Below, piece after piece: positions 1-7,946 of a stretch of 64,000 nt of DNA; within the stretch, counting starts at the first letter, position 1, and each line of letters starts with the position of its first letter. Source of the DNA: Bacillota bacterium (lineage in GTDB: Bacteria; Bacillota; Negativicutes; Sporomusales; UBA7701); the NCBI GenBank assembly GCA_023415775.1, contig JAEZJM010000008.1, positions 1 to 64,000 of the forward strand, read 5' to 3'. Below the pieces are notes generated by a model. It searched no databases. It had not been told where the DNA came from and worked only from the letters and a program-made list of their open reading frames with translations. The translations under genes were made by a program, and so were the position numbers.

Positions 1-1
1 A

Positions 2-847
2 CCCGAACCCGAGCCTGAACCCGAACCCGAGCCTGAACCCGAACCCGAACTCGAACCAGTACTATCCACTCTTGACATTGATCTGGAGCTTAGCCTTATC
101 GCCGCTTCCGAGCCTGCCCCGGACGGCGACCTGGCTGATAAAGAGGAAACGCCGCTGGTCATCCTGCCGCCTGCTGCACCTGCCGCCGCGGTTGACTCTG
201 AGCCGCACGCGGACACCAACCCCGAGGCAGAGGCTGAGGCTGAGGCCCTCGCCGAAACGGCTGACGAGGCCGCCGGCCCCGGTGAAGTAACCGCTGATCC
301 TCTGGCCGCTTTCGCCTTCGCCGACGACATTTCTCCCGAGCCGTCCCCGGAAAGCGATTCGCCTGCAGATATCCAGCAAACGGATGCTGTCGACGCTCCC
401 GAAAACGATATCCAGCCGATGGAGGCGAATGAAGTGACAATCCCGTCGCACCCCGCCTCGGATAGCCTCGACGACCTGATGGACTTTGCCTTCACCGAGA
501 AGGAGTCCGGCCGCCATCAGCAGGCTCTCGACGCTTTCCGGCGCGCCCTGCGCCTCTATCGTTTCAGTGAAGCTGCTCCGTTCCTGGCGATCGAAATCGC
601 CAACCTGCTAAAGAACAAGGGATCATACGACGAAGCGATCGCCGTGCTCTCCGAAAGCCGCAGCCTTCTGGCGCTGCTGGAAAACGAGGCCCTCGACCAG
701 GAGTTCGTCGTCACGATCGCCTACCTGCGCATCGTCAAGAACACCCTGCTGCAAAAGCGGGTGGGTTATCTGCCATTCAGCCGGATTCCCGCGGACATCA
801 GCCGCGAAATCGACGCCGAGTTCCGCGAATGGCGTAATTTAGCCTAG
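2..847 (+). CDS. Pro-Glu repeat / TPR-like protein, 5' partial
   Basis: The reading frame is open from base 2 and runs off the left edge, so the N-terminus is missing. The visible part opens with about ten Pro-Glu dipeptides, then an acidic Ala/Glu/Pro-rich low-complexity linker of roughly 125 residues, then a helical C-terminal domain (from about base 450) with TPR-like helices (ALDAFRRALRLY, YDEAIAVLSESRSLLALLE). The layout suggests a disordered acidic spacer carrying a short protein-interaction module. No catalytic motif is visible. The next gene starts about 30 bases downstream, so the two may be co-transcribed. The function is unknown; TPR is a fold-level call. Confidence 0.75.
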   Translation, partial: PEPEPEPEPEPEPEPELEPVLSTLDIDLELSLIAASEPAPDGDLADKEETPLVILPPAAPAAAVDSEPHADTNPEAEAEAEALAETADEAAGPGEVTADPLAAFAFADDISPEPSPESDSPADIQQTDAVDAPENDIQPMEANEVTIPSHPASDSLDDLMDFAFTEKESGRHQQALDAFRRALRLYRFSEAAPFLAIEIANLLKNKGSYDEAIAVLSESRSLLALLENEALDQEFVVTIAYLRIVKNTLLQKRVGYLPFSRIPADISREIDAEFREWRNLA

Positions 848-875
848 TACTGATAATTTTTTGGGAGGAATACGG

Positions 876-1616
876 ATGAAAAAAAGTGTCGACATTCTCG
901 GTTTGCCGGTAATCAGCATCAGCGAGGGCCTTGAACTCGGTACGGCCAAGAGCCTCGTAATCAACCCCGCCCAAGGCGCGGTTGCCGCGCTCGTCGTCGA
1001 CGACGGCAAGTGGTATCTGGGCGCCAAACTGCTTCCCTTCGCCGCCATCGCCGGCCTTGGCGAATCGGCGATCACCGTCGAAAGCGCCAGCAACATCGTG
1101 CCGGTCAGCGGCGCCCCGGATCTTGAGAAGCTCCTCGCCGCCGGCGTCACTGTCATCGGCGCCAAAGTTCTTACCAAAACCGGCCGTATCCAGGGCAAGA
1201 TTACCGAGATTGCCGTCGACGCCGCCGGCAAAATCGTCAATTGCGAGATAGCAGAGGCCGACGGCGGTATTGCGCACATCCCGACCCAACGCGTCTTCAC
1301 CTTCGCCAAAGATGTCGTCATCGTTGCCGACGGCGATGCCGCCGTACCTGCCGCCAAACCGGCCGAAGCTCCTCCGGCGGCCGCCCCGGTGGCCGCCCCG
1401 GCTGCCGCCGCGCCTGCCCAGGCCGCCGCAGACGACGACTCGGCAAAGAAGTTTGACGACAAGCAACGCAAATACCTGCTCGGCAAAAAAGCCAACCGCC
1501 GCATCGAAACCGACAACGGCGTGGTCATCGTCGAGCAGGGCGGCGAAATCACCGAGGAAGTAATCCAGAAAGCAAAGCTGGCCGGAAAGTTCGTCGAGCT
1601 TTCGATGAGCATCTAG
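876..1616 (+). CDS. PRC-barrel domain protein
   Basis: 246 aa. The start at ATG 876 is chosen because GGGAGGA lies just upstream; a TTG at 861 is in frame but sits in front of that ribosome site. Residues 1-75 and about 85-155 resemble two PRC-barrel halves (VDILGLPVISISEGLELGTAKSLVI; VLTKTGRIQGKITEIAVDAAGKI). An Ala/Pro-rich linker (about 160-190) leads to a charged C-terminal domain. PRC barrels are small beta-barrels found in ribosome maturation, photosynthetic and sporulation (YlmC/YmxH) proteins. The double barrel plus flexible linker suggests an adaptor; no enzyme motif is seen. A GC hairpin follows the stop. Confidence 0.75.
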   Translation: MKKSVDILGLPVISISEGLELGTAKSLVINPAQGAVAALVVDDGKWYLGAKLLPFAAIAGLGESAITVESASNIVPVSGAPDLEKLLAAGVTVIGAKVLTKTGRIQGKITEIAVDAAGKIVNCEIAEADGGIAHIPTQRVFTFAKDVVIVADGDAAVPAAKPAEAPPAAAPVAAPAAAAPAQAAADDDSAKKFDDKQRKYLLGKKANRRIETDNGVVIVEQGGEITEEVIQKAKLAGKFVELSMSI

Positions 1617-1620
1617 CAAC

Positions 1621-1650
1621 CGAGCCCCCCGCACCGCGGGGGTTTCCTCT
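1621..1650 (+). terminator. Weak GC hairpin after PRC-barrel gene
   Basis: CCCCGC-ACC-GCGGGG followed by TTTCCTCTCT just past the stop codon. The pyrimidine tail is not a clean U tract, so this may be only a partial terminator. Confidence 0.45.
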
Positions 1651-1685
1651 CTCTACATCCTCTCTGACGATTGGAAGTGCCTGCC

Positions 1686-3065
1686 GTGCAGCCAACGACA
1701 ACTAAACCTGTCGCCAAGAACATCATAATCTTTCTCGGCGTTATCGTGCTTTTCAGCATCATCGGCACCGTGACGCTTAATGCCGCCTTCACCGTCACCG
1801 ATGACGTCTATGGCGGCGTCCGGGTAGGTGATATTGATGTAGGCGGCCTGACACTGTCAGCGGCGGAAAAAAAGATCGCCGCCGCCTTTGATGACTGGAC
1901 GAAGCACGCACCTATCACCCTTGTCTATCAAGACAAGAGCTGGACAATAGCGGCCAGCGAAATCGACCTGTCCATCGATGCCGCGACATTGGCCAAAGAA
2001 GCCTACGCCGTCGGCCGGACAGGCATCATCTTCCAGCAGCTGCAGGAAAGATACCTTGCCATCAATCGCGGGCATGTCATCCCGTTGGCCGTCGGTTACA
2101 GCGCCGACAAACTCCACGCCCGCGTGACCGCTATCGCCGCTGCCATCGACCGCGAGCCTCGCAACGCCTCCCTCAAGGTGGTCGCCAACTTCAGCGTCAC
2201 CCGCACGGCTGACGCCATCGGGCTTAAAGTCGATATCGCCAAAACACTTGCCGATATCTCCGCCGGCTTGAGCGCCAAAATACCCTTCAAGCAGCCGTTG
2301 ACCGTAGCCGAGCTGAAACCGTCTATTACAGCCCGCGATCTCGAAGGCATCGACGGTGTCGTCGGCTCCTACACCACCCAGTTCAGCCTCGAAGACAAAA
2401 ACCGCTCCGAAAACATCGTCATCGCCGCCAAGCACGTTAACGGCGTCATCGTGAGGCAGGGAGAAATATTCTCCTTCAATACCAATGTCGGCCCCCGCCT
2501 TGCCCAAAACGGCTACAAGATCGCCCCCGTATTCATCAACGGCAAGCTTGTTCCCGACTGGGGCGGGGGAGTGTGCCAAGTGAGCAGCACTCTTTACAAC
2601 GCCGCGCTCTTGGCCGATATGAAGATTGAAGAGCGTACGCCGCATTTTAGGCCGCCGGCCTATGTGCCGCTGGGTCAGGACGCCACCGTCGCCGACAACT
2701 ACCTCGACTTCAAATTCCGCAACACCTCGGGCCACAACATCTATATCCTCAGCGACGTCACCGGCGACCAGATCAACATCCACATCCTTGGCCGCCTACA
2801 GTCCAACCCGCCGGAAATTCAAATCGTCGCCGCCGACAAAAAGGTCTGGGAACCCAACACCGTTATCAAACAAGACCCCAAGTTGGAGCTTGGCAAGGAA
2901 GTCGTCGAAGTGGAAGGGCAGAAGGGCTTCCATATCAGCACCTACCGCGTCAAGTACGCCTCCTCCGGTCGCGAGACCGGCCGCGAGCTTCTGGCCACCG
3001 ACGAATACCAGCCTGAGGACCGAGTGGTGAGGGTCGGCACAAAAACCCCGGCTCCGAAAAAATAG
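1686..3065 (+). CDS. VanW family cell-envelope protein
   Basis: About 459 aa. I start it at GTG 1686 because GGAAG lies 8-12 bases upstream; TTG 1671 and GTG 1677 are in-frame alternatives with no ribosome site. An N-terminal membrane anchor (NIIIFLGVIVLFSIIGTV) is followed by a YoaR/PG_binding_4-like region, then the VanW domain with the characteristic GGGVCQVSSTLYNAAL and ERTPHFRPPAYVPLGQDATV segments, and a C-terminal G5-like beta domain. VanW proteins are extracytoplasmic and often linked to peptidoglycan; the exact biochemical role is unsettled. The gene has its own strong terminator. Confidence 0.85.
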   Translation: MQPTTTKPVAKNIIIFLGVIVLFSIIGTVTLNAAFTVTDDVYGGVRVGDIDVGGLTLSAAEKKIAAAFDDWTKHAPITLVYQDKSWTIAASEIDLSIDAATLAKEAYAVGRTGIIFQQLQERYLAINRGHVIPLAVGYSADKLHARVTAIAAAIDREPRNASLKVVANFSVTRTADAIGLKVDIAKTLADISAGLSAKIPFKQPLTVAELKPSITARDLEGIDGVVGSYTTQFSLEDKNRSENIVIAAKHVNGVIVRQGEIFSFNTNVGPRLAQNGYKIAPVFINGKLVPDWGGGVCQVSSTLYNAALLADMKIEERTPHFRPPAYVPLGQDATVADNYLDFKFRNTSGHNIYILSDVTGDQINIHILGRLQSNPPEIQIVAADKKVWEPNTVIKQDPKLELGKEVVEVEGQKGFHISTYRVKYASSGRETGRELLATDEYQPEDRVVRVGTKTPAPKK

Positions 3066-3084
3066 TCCCCGCTTACCGGGGCAT

Positions 3085-3113
3085 AAAAACGGCGTTCAGC
3101 CGTTTTTATTTTT
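3085..3113 (+). terminator. Rho-independent terminator after VanW gene
   Basis: Perfect 9-bp stem AAAAACGGC / GCCGTTTTT with a 5-nt loop (GTTCA), followed by ATTTTT, 20 bases after the stop. Confidence 0.9.
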
Positions 3114-3180
3114 CCGGCTGGAGGATGAACTGGCGTCAGCGCCGAACTATGGTAAGATAAGCCACAACGGGGGAAAAAGC

Positions 3181-4299
3181 ATGTCCGATGCAATCAGTCT
3201 GGTAATCGGCCAACCGCTCCAGATCAAATCTCTTACCCCTAGGGCCACCCAACCTTTCACTTCGCGGATCGTCGCTGAGACTTCCCACACCATCACCATC
3301 AGCATCCCCTACGACCAGGGCCGGATAATCCTCCTGCCGGTCGGAAGCCGCCTGGAAATAACCGTTACCCAGGGGCTGCAAGACCACGTCTTCACCGGCG
3401 AAATCCTCTCCCGCGATCTGGAGGAAACCAAAACCTACACCCTGATGCGCCCCCAGGCCATATCACGCGCCGCCGCCCGGACAGTAACGGAAGGCATGTC
3501 CCGGGTCATCGCCGTCACCAGCGGCAAAGGCGGTGTCGGCAAAACCACCTTCACCATCAATCTTGCCATCGCCCTCGCGGCGCAAAACAAAAGGGTTTTC
3601 ATCATCGACGCCGACCTCGGCACCGCCAATGTCGACGTGCTGCTGCGCCTGAGCGCCAAATACAACATCACCCATCTCCTGTCAGGCGACAAGAGCCTCC
3701 TCGACATCGCCGTCCCGGCGCCCGGCAACATTGCCGTCATACCCGGCGGTTCCGGCCTTCAGGCCCTCACCCAGATGACCGAGACCCAATTCAGCCGTCT
3801 CATCGCCAGCTTCAACCAGCTAGACGGCCTGGCCGATATAATCCTCCTCGACACCGGCGCAGGCATCTCCCGCGATGTCTCGAACTTCCTCCTCGCCGCC
3901 GACGAAACGATAATCGTCACAACCCCCGAACCCCACGCCATCACCGACGCTTACGCCATCATCAAGGTCACCCACAACCTCGCCTGTCAGACCAAGCAGA
4001 TGCTGATCGTCAACCGTGCGGAGAACCAACAGGAAGCCGACATGGCCGCCAGCCGGCTGCTGGGAACGGTCGGCCGTTACCTGGGACGGGAGATTGAGTA
4101 CATCGGCTACATCCAGGACGATCCGCTCGTCAGCCGTAGTCTCAAACAGCAGCAGCCCTTCCAGTTGGCCAGCCCCCAGTCCGTCCCGGCCCGCAACATC
4201 AGCGCCATAGCCGCCAGGCTGCTCAATAAACCCGTTCCGGCGCCATCCGGCATGACAGGGTTCATCAGTAAAATGTTCTCCCTCATGAGAGGCAAATAA
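3181..4299 (+). CDS. FlhG/MinD-type ATPase with N-terminal YcgR/PilZN-like domain
   Basis: 372 aa, ATG preceded by GGGGG. Residues about 105-370 are a MinD/FlhG P-loop ATPase: SGKGGVGKTTF (deviant Walker A, about 114-124), DADLGTANVDVLL and ILLDTGAGIS. The LGTANVD form is typical of FlhG (YlxH), which regulates flagellar number and placement. Residues about 8-92 form a beta-rich domain (GQPLQI, YDQGRIILLPVGSRLEI, VFTGEILSRDLEETKTYTLMRP) that resembles the N-terminal domain of the flagellar brake YcgR. No C-terminal PilZ c-di-GMP motif (RxxxR) is seen. The gene stands outside any flagellar operon and faces lexA across a shared terminator. ATPase assignment is firm; the N-domain call is by pattern only. 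Confidence 0.8.
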   Translation: MSDAISLVIGQPLQIKSLTPRATQPFTSRIVAETSHTITISIPYDQGRIILLPVGSRLEITVTQGLQDHVFTGEILSRDLEETKTYTLMRPQAISRAAARTVTEGMSRVIAVTSGKGGVGKTTFTINLAIALAAQNKRVFIIDADLGTANVDVLLRLSAKYNITHLLSGDKSLLDIAVPAPGNIAVIPGGSGLQALTQMTETQFSRLIASFNQLDGLADIILLDTGAGISRDVSNFLLAADETIIVTTPEPHAITDAYAIIKVTHNLACQTKQMLIVNRAENQQEADMAASRLLGTVGRYLGREIEYIGYIQDDPLVSRSLKQQQPFQLASPQSVPARNISAIAARLLNKPVPAPSGMTGFISKMFSLMRGK

Positions 4300-4336
4300 G
4301 CTCTTTTAATCAACATAATGTGTGCGTCTGCCGATA

Positions 4337-4376
4337 AATACAAAAAGAGGGCCATAGCCCTCTTTTTGTATTACCT
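4337..4376. terminator. Bidirectional terminator between convergent FlhG-like gene and lexA
   Basis: A 16-bp perfect stem (AATACAAAAAGAGGGC / GCCCTCTTTTTGTATT, loop CATA) with A and T runs on both sides serves both convergent genes. Confidence 0.92.
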
Positions 4377-4999
4377 CAATGTATTTGGCGGAAAACGCCG
4401 ATAACTTTGCCGAGAATCGCCACCTCGCGGGAGATAATCGGCTCCAGGTAATCGTTCTCCGGCTGCAGCCGGACATGGTCCTTCTCGCGGAAAAACCGTT
4501 TGACCGTAGCCTCATCCTCACCGACCATCGCGACAACGATCTCGCCGTTGCGTGCGGTATCCTGATCCCTCACCAGCACATAGTCGCCGTCTAGGATGCC
4601 GGCGTTGATCATGCTGTCGCCCCGCACAACCAGCATAAAAACATTATCGCGCCCGACCAGTTCGGTGGGGAGGGGGTAAGTCTCCTCGATATTTTCCATC
4701 GCCAGTATCGGCTGGCCGGCCGTTACCCGGCCCACGAGCGGCACTTGCGTCAGTGCCTTCTGCTGCCGCCAGGGGGTCTCCGCGAGAACGTCGATCGCCC
4801 GCGGCTTGGTCGGATCGCGACGGATAAAACCAAGTTCCTCGAGTTTCGCCAGGTGGCTATGGACGGTGGAACTGGAGCTCAGTCCGACCGCTTCGCCGAT
4901 TTCCCGCACCGACGGCGGATAACCCTTGGCCCGCACCATATCTTTAATATACGCTAAAATCTGCTTTTGCCGAGAACTTAAAAAGCGTTCCTTGGTCAT
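4376..4999 (-). CDS. lexA: LexA SOS repressor
   Basis: 207 aa. Winged-helix N-terminus (about 1-65, PSVREIGEAVGLSSSSTVHSHL) and S24 self-cleaving C-terminus. The cleavage site Ala94-Gly95 (RVTAGQP), nucleophile Ser129 (RGDSM) and Lys167 (ATVKRFF) are all present, so it should autocleave with RecA-ssDNA. I start at ATG 4999, which has GGAGATGAG upstream; the longer in-frame extension has no ribosome site. Its promoter (TTGCGT-N17-TATAAT, reverse strand) overlaps an SOS box, so it is autoregulated. It diverges from a yneA-like gene, as in Bacillus subtilis. Confidence 0.97.
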   Translation of the reverse strand: MTKERFLSSRQKQILAYIKDMVRAKGYPPSVREIGEAVGLSSSSTVHSHLAKLEELGFIRRDPTKPRAIDVLAETPWRQQKALTQVPLVGRVTAGQPILAMENIEETYPLPTELVGRDNVFMLVVRGDSMINAGILDGDYVLVRDQDTARNGEIVVAMVGEDEATVKRFFREKDHVRLQPENDYLEPIISREVAILGKVIGVFRQIH

Positions 5000-5043
5000 A
5001 GGCTCATCTCCCGCTACAGATTTACGTAACCTTGTTGATATCA

Positions 5044-5072
5044 ATTATAACAGCTATTGGTAAAAAACGCAA
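5044..5072 (-). promoter_or_regulatory. lexA promoter
   Basis: Reverse strand: -35 TTGCGT at 5072-5067, 17-bp spacer, -10 TATAAT at 5049-5044, 45 bases ahead of the lexA start. The -35 overlaps the SOS box at 5070-5083. Confidence 0.75.
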
Positions 5073-5083
5073 ACATCTGTTCG
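5070..5083. promoter_or_regulatory. LexA (SOS) box 1, lexA side
   Basis: CAAACATCTGTTCG, two mismatches from the Gram-positive consensus CGAACATATGTTCG, sitting on the lexA -35. Confidence 0.85.
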
Positions 5084-5103
5084 AATTTTTTCAGCAAACC
5101 CCT

Positions 5104-5131
5104 TGACCGAACATATGTGCCATGATATTAT
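5104..5131 (+). promoter_or_regulatory. yneA-like gene promoter
   Basis: TTGACC (5104-5109), 16-bp spacer, TATTAT (5126-5131). The spacer and -35 edge are covered by SOS box 2. Confidence 0.7.
5108..5121. promoter_or_regulatory. LexA (SOS) box 2
   Basis: CGAACATATGTGCC: the left half-site and centre match the consensus exactly, the right half-site is degenerate. It overlaps the yneA-like promoter. Confidence 0.8.
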
Positions 5132-5136
5132 TAAGG

Positions 5137-5150
5137 CGAACATATATTCG
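5137..5150. promoter_or_regulatory. LexA (SOS) box 3
   Basis: CGAACATATATTCG, one mismatch from consensus, immediately upstream of the ribosome site of the LysM gene and downstream of its -10. Confidence 0.9.
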
Positions 5151-5163
5151 GGAGGGCGTCGCC

Positions 5164-5460
5164 ATGATAAAGCGTAAACTCAACTCTGAATCCCTCATCA
5201 AAATTGCCATGGTCGTCTTGTTCCTTTTCTACGCCTGGTCTGCCGGCGCCGGCGTCGACGCCAGCAGCCCATCCGGCGAAGGCAAATACCAACTCGTGCA
5301 AGTCGCCGGCGGAGACACCGTCTGGTCGATAGCCGCCCGCGCCGCCAGCGACAAAGATGACATCCGCAATGTCGTCTTAGCAATAAAAAAAGCCAACAAC
5401 CTCGATAATAACGTCCAAATCCATCCCGGTCAGATGCTAAAAGTGCCGGAAAAAAAATAA
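5164..5460 (+). CDS. YneA-like SOS cell-division inhibitor (LysM)
   Basis: 98 aa, ATG 5164 with GGGAGGG upstream. One N-terminal membrane helix (IKIAMVVLFLFYAWSAGAG, about 12-30), then a LysM domain to the end (GGDTVWSIAARAAS ... ANNLDNNVQIHPGQMLKVPE). Size, topology, LysM domain and position divergent from lexA all match YneA, the SOS-induced division suppressor that delays septation during DNA damage. Two SOS boxes lie in its promoter/leader. Homology is inferred from architecture and synteny, since YneA sequences diverge widely. Confidence 0.85.
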   Translation: MIKRKLNSESLIKIAMVVLFLFYAWSAGAGVDASSPSGEGKYQLVQVAGGDTVWSIAARAASDKDDIRNVVLAIKKANNLDNNVQIHPGQMLKVPEKK

Positions 5461-5475
5461 ACGATCGTCGTTTGC

Positions 5476-5512
5476 AGCGTCCCCTTAATGCGGTGGACGC
5501 TTTGTTTTTATA
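5476..5512 (+). terminator. Terminator of yneA-like gene
   Basis: AGCGTCC / GGACGCT stem, 12-nt loop, followed by TTGTTTTTA. Confidence 0.8.
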
Positions 5513-5520
5513 TTGCGCAA

Positions 5521-5529
5521 TTCGACAAA
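5521..5529 (-). promoter_or_regulatory. Putative Spo0A box upstream of sensor kinase
   Basis: TTCGACAAA, i.e. TTTGTCGAA on the reverse strand, which matches the 0A-box core TGTCGAA exactly. It lies 162 bases ahead of the kinase gene. A 7-mer can occur by chance, but a link between Spo0A and a phosphorelay kinase would make sense in a spore former. Confidence 0.5.
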
Positions 5530-5550
5530 AACCCGTTATTTTGAAAATAT

Positions 5551-5578
5551 TTTTACATTATTACACAATAATGTAAAA
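5551..5578. promoter_or_regulatory. 28-bp operator-like palindrome
   Basis: Perfect 12-bp inverted repeat TTTTACATTATT - ACAC - AATAATGTAAAA in the leader of the histidine kinase gene. It has no U tract and is AT-rich, more like a dimeric-regulator operator than a terminator. The binding factor is unknown. Confidence 0.6.
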
Positions 5579-5690
5579 TATGACAAAATATGCAGCAGGA
5601 ATCCGTCATATCACCGCGAATAAACGGATTTGGGAAACGGCTATGTTGTCCAAACGCGCCTGTTTTCAGATTTTGCACAGCGGTGATTAA

Positions 5691-7154
5691 ATGTTTCAAT
5701 CTTTCCCCTTGGCCCGGCGAGCGTATCTTCTCATGGTAATCTTCGTCACTATTCCTTTTGCTTTTCTAGCTTTCCAGCACGCCCAGTACGCCAAGCAACA
5801 GCTCCTCAATGAAAAAAAACAGGCCCTGCTCACGATCGCCACCATCCTTGAGCAGCGTTTCCCCGATTCTTTCGACATTACTGCCGACGAATCCGGGGTA
5901 TTTTCCGTCGTTGAAAAGCGCCGCATCCTGTACGCTAAACTGCAGCCGATCCTCAGGGAGGTTGCCATCAAGTGGCCAGGCTACGGCTTCGGTTATTACG
6001 ATAAGGATTTGCATATCGTCGCCCTCATTCCAGAGGATCCTCGGCTCCTGGGAGAACCAACTGATGATGAAACGCTGCAAGTATATAAAAGCAAACACAC
6101 CGAAACCGTTTACATCAGCAACGGCTTCGCGCAGGGCGGCGCTGACATCCTGAGCGTCAATTACCCGCTGTACTACCGCGGCGAAATCATTGGCCACATT
6201 TGGGCAAACGTGAAGGGCAAAGACATTCAGGCGGCATATTATGCCGGGCTAGGCAAAACACTAGGCTTGCTGGTGATCATCCTGTTGGTCATCCTCACTG
6301 GCGTATGGTGGCTGATCTGGAACAACAACTGCTCGCTCGCCATGCTGGCCGAACACATAAAACAAGGCGGGGAGGAAGAAGACTACTTTCGCGACTTCCC
6401 GCAAATAAAGCCGCTGCTGGACACCGTCGCCGATCTCAGACAACGGCTTAGCAACGAATACGTAGCCCAGGTGCGTGTCACGGCTGAAATAGCGCGCCTT
6501 GATCGCCTGAACCTCATCGGCGAGATGGCTACCGGCGTCGTCCACGAAATACGCAACCCGATGACGGTTATCAGGGGTTATATCCAGCGGATGATGCTCA
6601 AGGCCGATACCGCGCAGACCGCACAGTACGCTGTCATTATCGAGGAAATCGACAACATGAACCAAACACTGACCGCATTTCTTACACTGGCCAAAAACAG
6701 GCGGGTAGAGATAGGATTACATAACATTAACGGCATAATCGATAATCTCATGCCGCTTATCGAGGCGGATGCAAATAAAGCAGGGGTTCAAGTGGAATTT
6801 AGCCCCGCAGAGCGCCCCCTCATGGTCTACGCCGACGACAAAGAAATCCGCCAGTTAGTGCTCAACCTCGCCCGCAACGCCATCGAAGCGACACCGGCCA
6901 AAGGAATGCTATCTGTAAGCACGGCACTGAACAACAAAGCGGTCCGCCTTACCGTCGCCGATACCGGCGAAGGAATAGCTCCCTGGAACATCGAGAAGAT
7001 ATTCGACCCGTTCTTTACAACGAAAGATACCGGCACCGGACTAGGGCTGGCGATCTGCAAGAGCATCATCGACAGACATCACGGACGCATCGATGTTCAT
7101 TCCCGCCGCGGGACAGGTACGGTCTTCACCGTCGAACTACCGGTCGTCGCCTGA
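5691..7154 (+). CDS. Membrane sensor histidine kinase
   Basis: 487 aa. TM1 about 11-28, an extracytoplasmic sensor region about 30-185 (single-Cache-like by size and layout), TM2 about 190-210, then HisKA with His285 in GEMATGVVHEIRNPMTVIRGYI and a HATPase domain (LVLNLARNAIEATPAKG N box; VADTGEGIAPWNIEKIFDPFFTTKDTGTGLGLAICKSII G boxes). It lacks a receiver domain and has no adjacent response regulator, which fits an orphan kinase feeding the sporulation phosphorelay. A 0A-box and a palindrome precede it. The signal sensed is not readable. Confidence 0.9.
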   Translation: MFQSFPLARRAYLLMVIFVTIPFAFLAFQHAQYAKQQLLNEKKQALLTIATILEQRFPDSFDITADESGVFSVVEKRRILYAKLQPILREVAIKWPGYGFGYYDKDLHIVALIPEDPRLLGEPTDDETLQVYKSKHTETVYISNGFAQGGADILSVNYPLYYRGEIIGHIWANVKGKDIQAAYYAGLGKTLGLLVIILLVILTGVWWLIWNNNCSLAMLAEHIKQGGEEEDYFRDFPQIKPLLDTVADLRQRLSNEYVAQVRVTAEIARLDRLNLIGEMATGVVHEIRNPMTVIRGYIQRMMLKADTAQTAQYAVIIEEIDNMNQTLTAFLTLAKNRRVEIGLHNINGIIDNLMPLIEADANKAGVQVEFSPAERPLMVYADDKEIRQLVLNLARNAIEATPAKGMLSVSTALNNKAVRLTVADTGEGIAPWNIEKIFDPFFTTKDTGTGLGLAICKSIIDRHHGRIDVHSRRGTGTVFTVELPVVA

Positions 7155-7178
7155 GAAAACCCGTTATTTTCGATCTGC

Positions 7179-7219
7179 GCGCCGCATCGCCACAGACTTT
7201 CATGCGGGGCCTATTTTTT
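7179..7219 (+). terminator. Terminator of histidine kinase gene
   Basis: GCGCCGCAT / ATGCGGGGC stem with one mismatch and a 14-nt loop, followed by CTATTTTTTCC. Confidence 0.7.
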
Positions 7220-7242
7220 CCGCCATTTTTGCGTCCGATAAT

Positions 7243-7589
7243 ATCTATTATGTTAATTAACGATGAATGAGGGCAAATTTGTGCCCAAATTTTCCTCGAA
7301 CAACAGCGCATCCATTGGCAAGGGTACTGCGCGGCACTCCCCTCGCCAACGTATGCGTTACTTAAACATAATATATGTTATGCGACTTGCATGGACGTTC
7401 CCCTGCTGTATGATGCCACCGCTCCGCGTTGGCTGATGGACGTTTTACCTCATTCACCCGCCTGGATTGAAGAAGTCTTGAATTGCCTAGGTGCGAACGT
7501 ACCAACCCCTCACAAAAAACGGCTTAAAACGGCTCCTACGAGGTCGTGTTAAACCCACATCCCGCGCCACGCCTGGACTGTGGGGTTTT
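7243..7589 (+). repeat. Long structured repeat A, copy 1
   Basis: About 347 bp, repeated at 10078-10426. Shared landmarks in the same order: ATCTATTATGTTAATTAA, the AAATTT palindrome, CAAGGGTACTGC...GGCACTCCCCT, TGGACGTTCCCC, CACCGCTCCGCGTTGG, ACCAACCCCTCA, AAAACGGCTTAAAACGGCTCCTA, and a closing TGTGGGGTTTT. Arms 7243-7254 and 7365-7376 pair (12 bp, one mismatch), as do GCGCATCCATTGGC (7306-7319) and GCCAACGTATGCGT (7345-7358). No convincing ORF spans both copies. It behaves like a structured RNA or ssDNA element of unknown class lying directly upstream of a CBO0543-like gene. Confidence 0.8.
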
Positions 7590-7618
7590 CCACATTAGCC
7601 ACGAATGTATTCGGTGTA

Positions 7619-7786
7619 ATGAATGTTTTGGGTAATTCGGTTCGTATGTGGCTGACCTGGCTCGTCAATCTGTTTGCTCTGAAGCGTTGCTGGCGTCAGG
7701 TTTCCCCTGTCTGCTTCATGGCAATCTTGTACTCCACTGCGAATAACATTGGGCGGCTGTCACAAAACAGCGAAAATAAGGGTTAA
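7619..7786 (+). pseudogene. CBO0543-like membrane protein, internally deleted remnant
   Basis: 55 codons. The first about 40 residues (MWLTWLVNLFALKRCWRQVSPVCFMAILYSTANNI) align with residues about 8-46 of the intact gene at 10457 (...RWRELFPVCFFAGFLGSVSDII); the last 11 (GRLSQNSENKG) correspond to its extreme C-terminus (ERLSKKT). About 100 codons are missing in between, in frame. The GGAGG ribosome site of the intact copy is mutated here, so expression is doubtful. Confidence 0.65.
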
Positions 7787-7930
7787 ACCTGCCACGTCAT
7801 TCGGCAGAAATCCCCCTTCCGCTCTCTCATGTTACTGTTTTCACATGTACGTTCACTTACACTCTACAGCGCGTTCAGGCAAATAAAGGCGTTTTATCCG
7901 AAGGGTAGAATACAATCATTGACCACTCTA
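7781..7930 (+). repeat. Repeat B, copy 1
   Basis: Starts GGGTTAAACCTG and contains AATCCCCCTTCCGCTCT-TCATGTTA-TTTTCACA and AAATAAAGGCGTTTTA; the same string of landmarks recurs at about 10920 and 12157. Each copy lies between the 3' end of a CBO0543-like gene and the start of a small ORF, so it may carry a terminator and a promoter. Confidence 0.65.
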
Positions 7931-7946
7931 CGAGGAGGAAACACCA

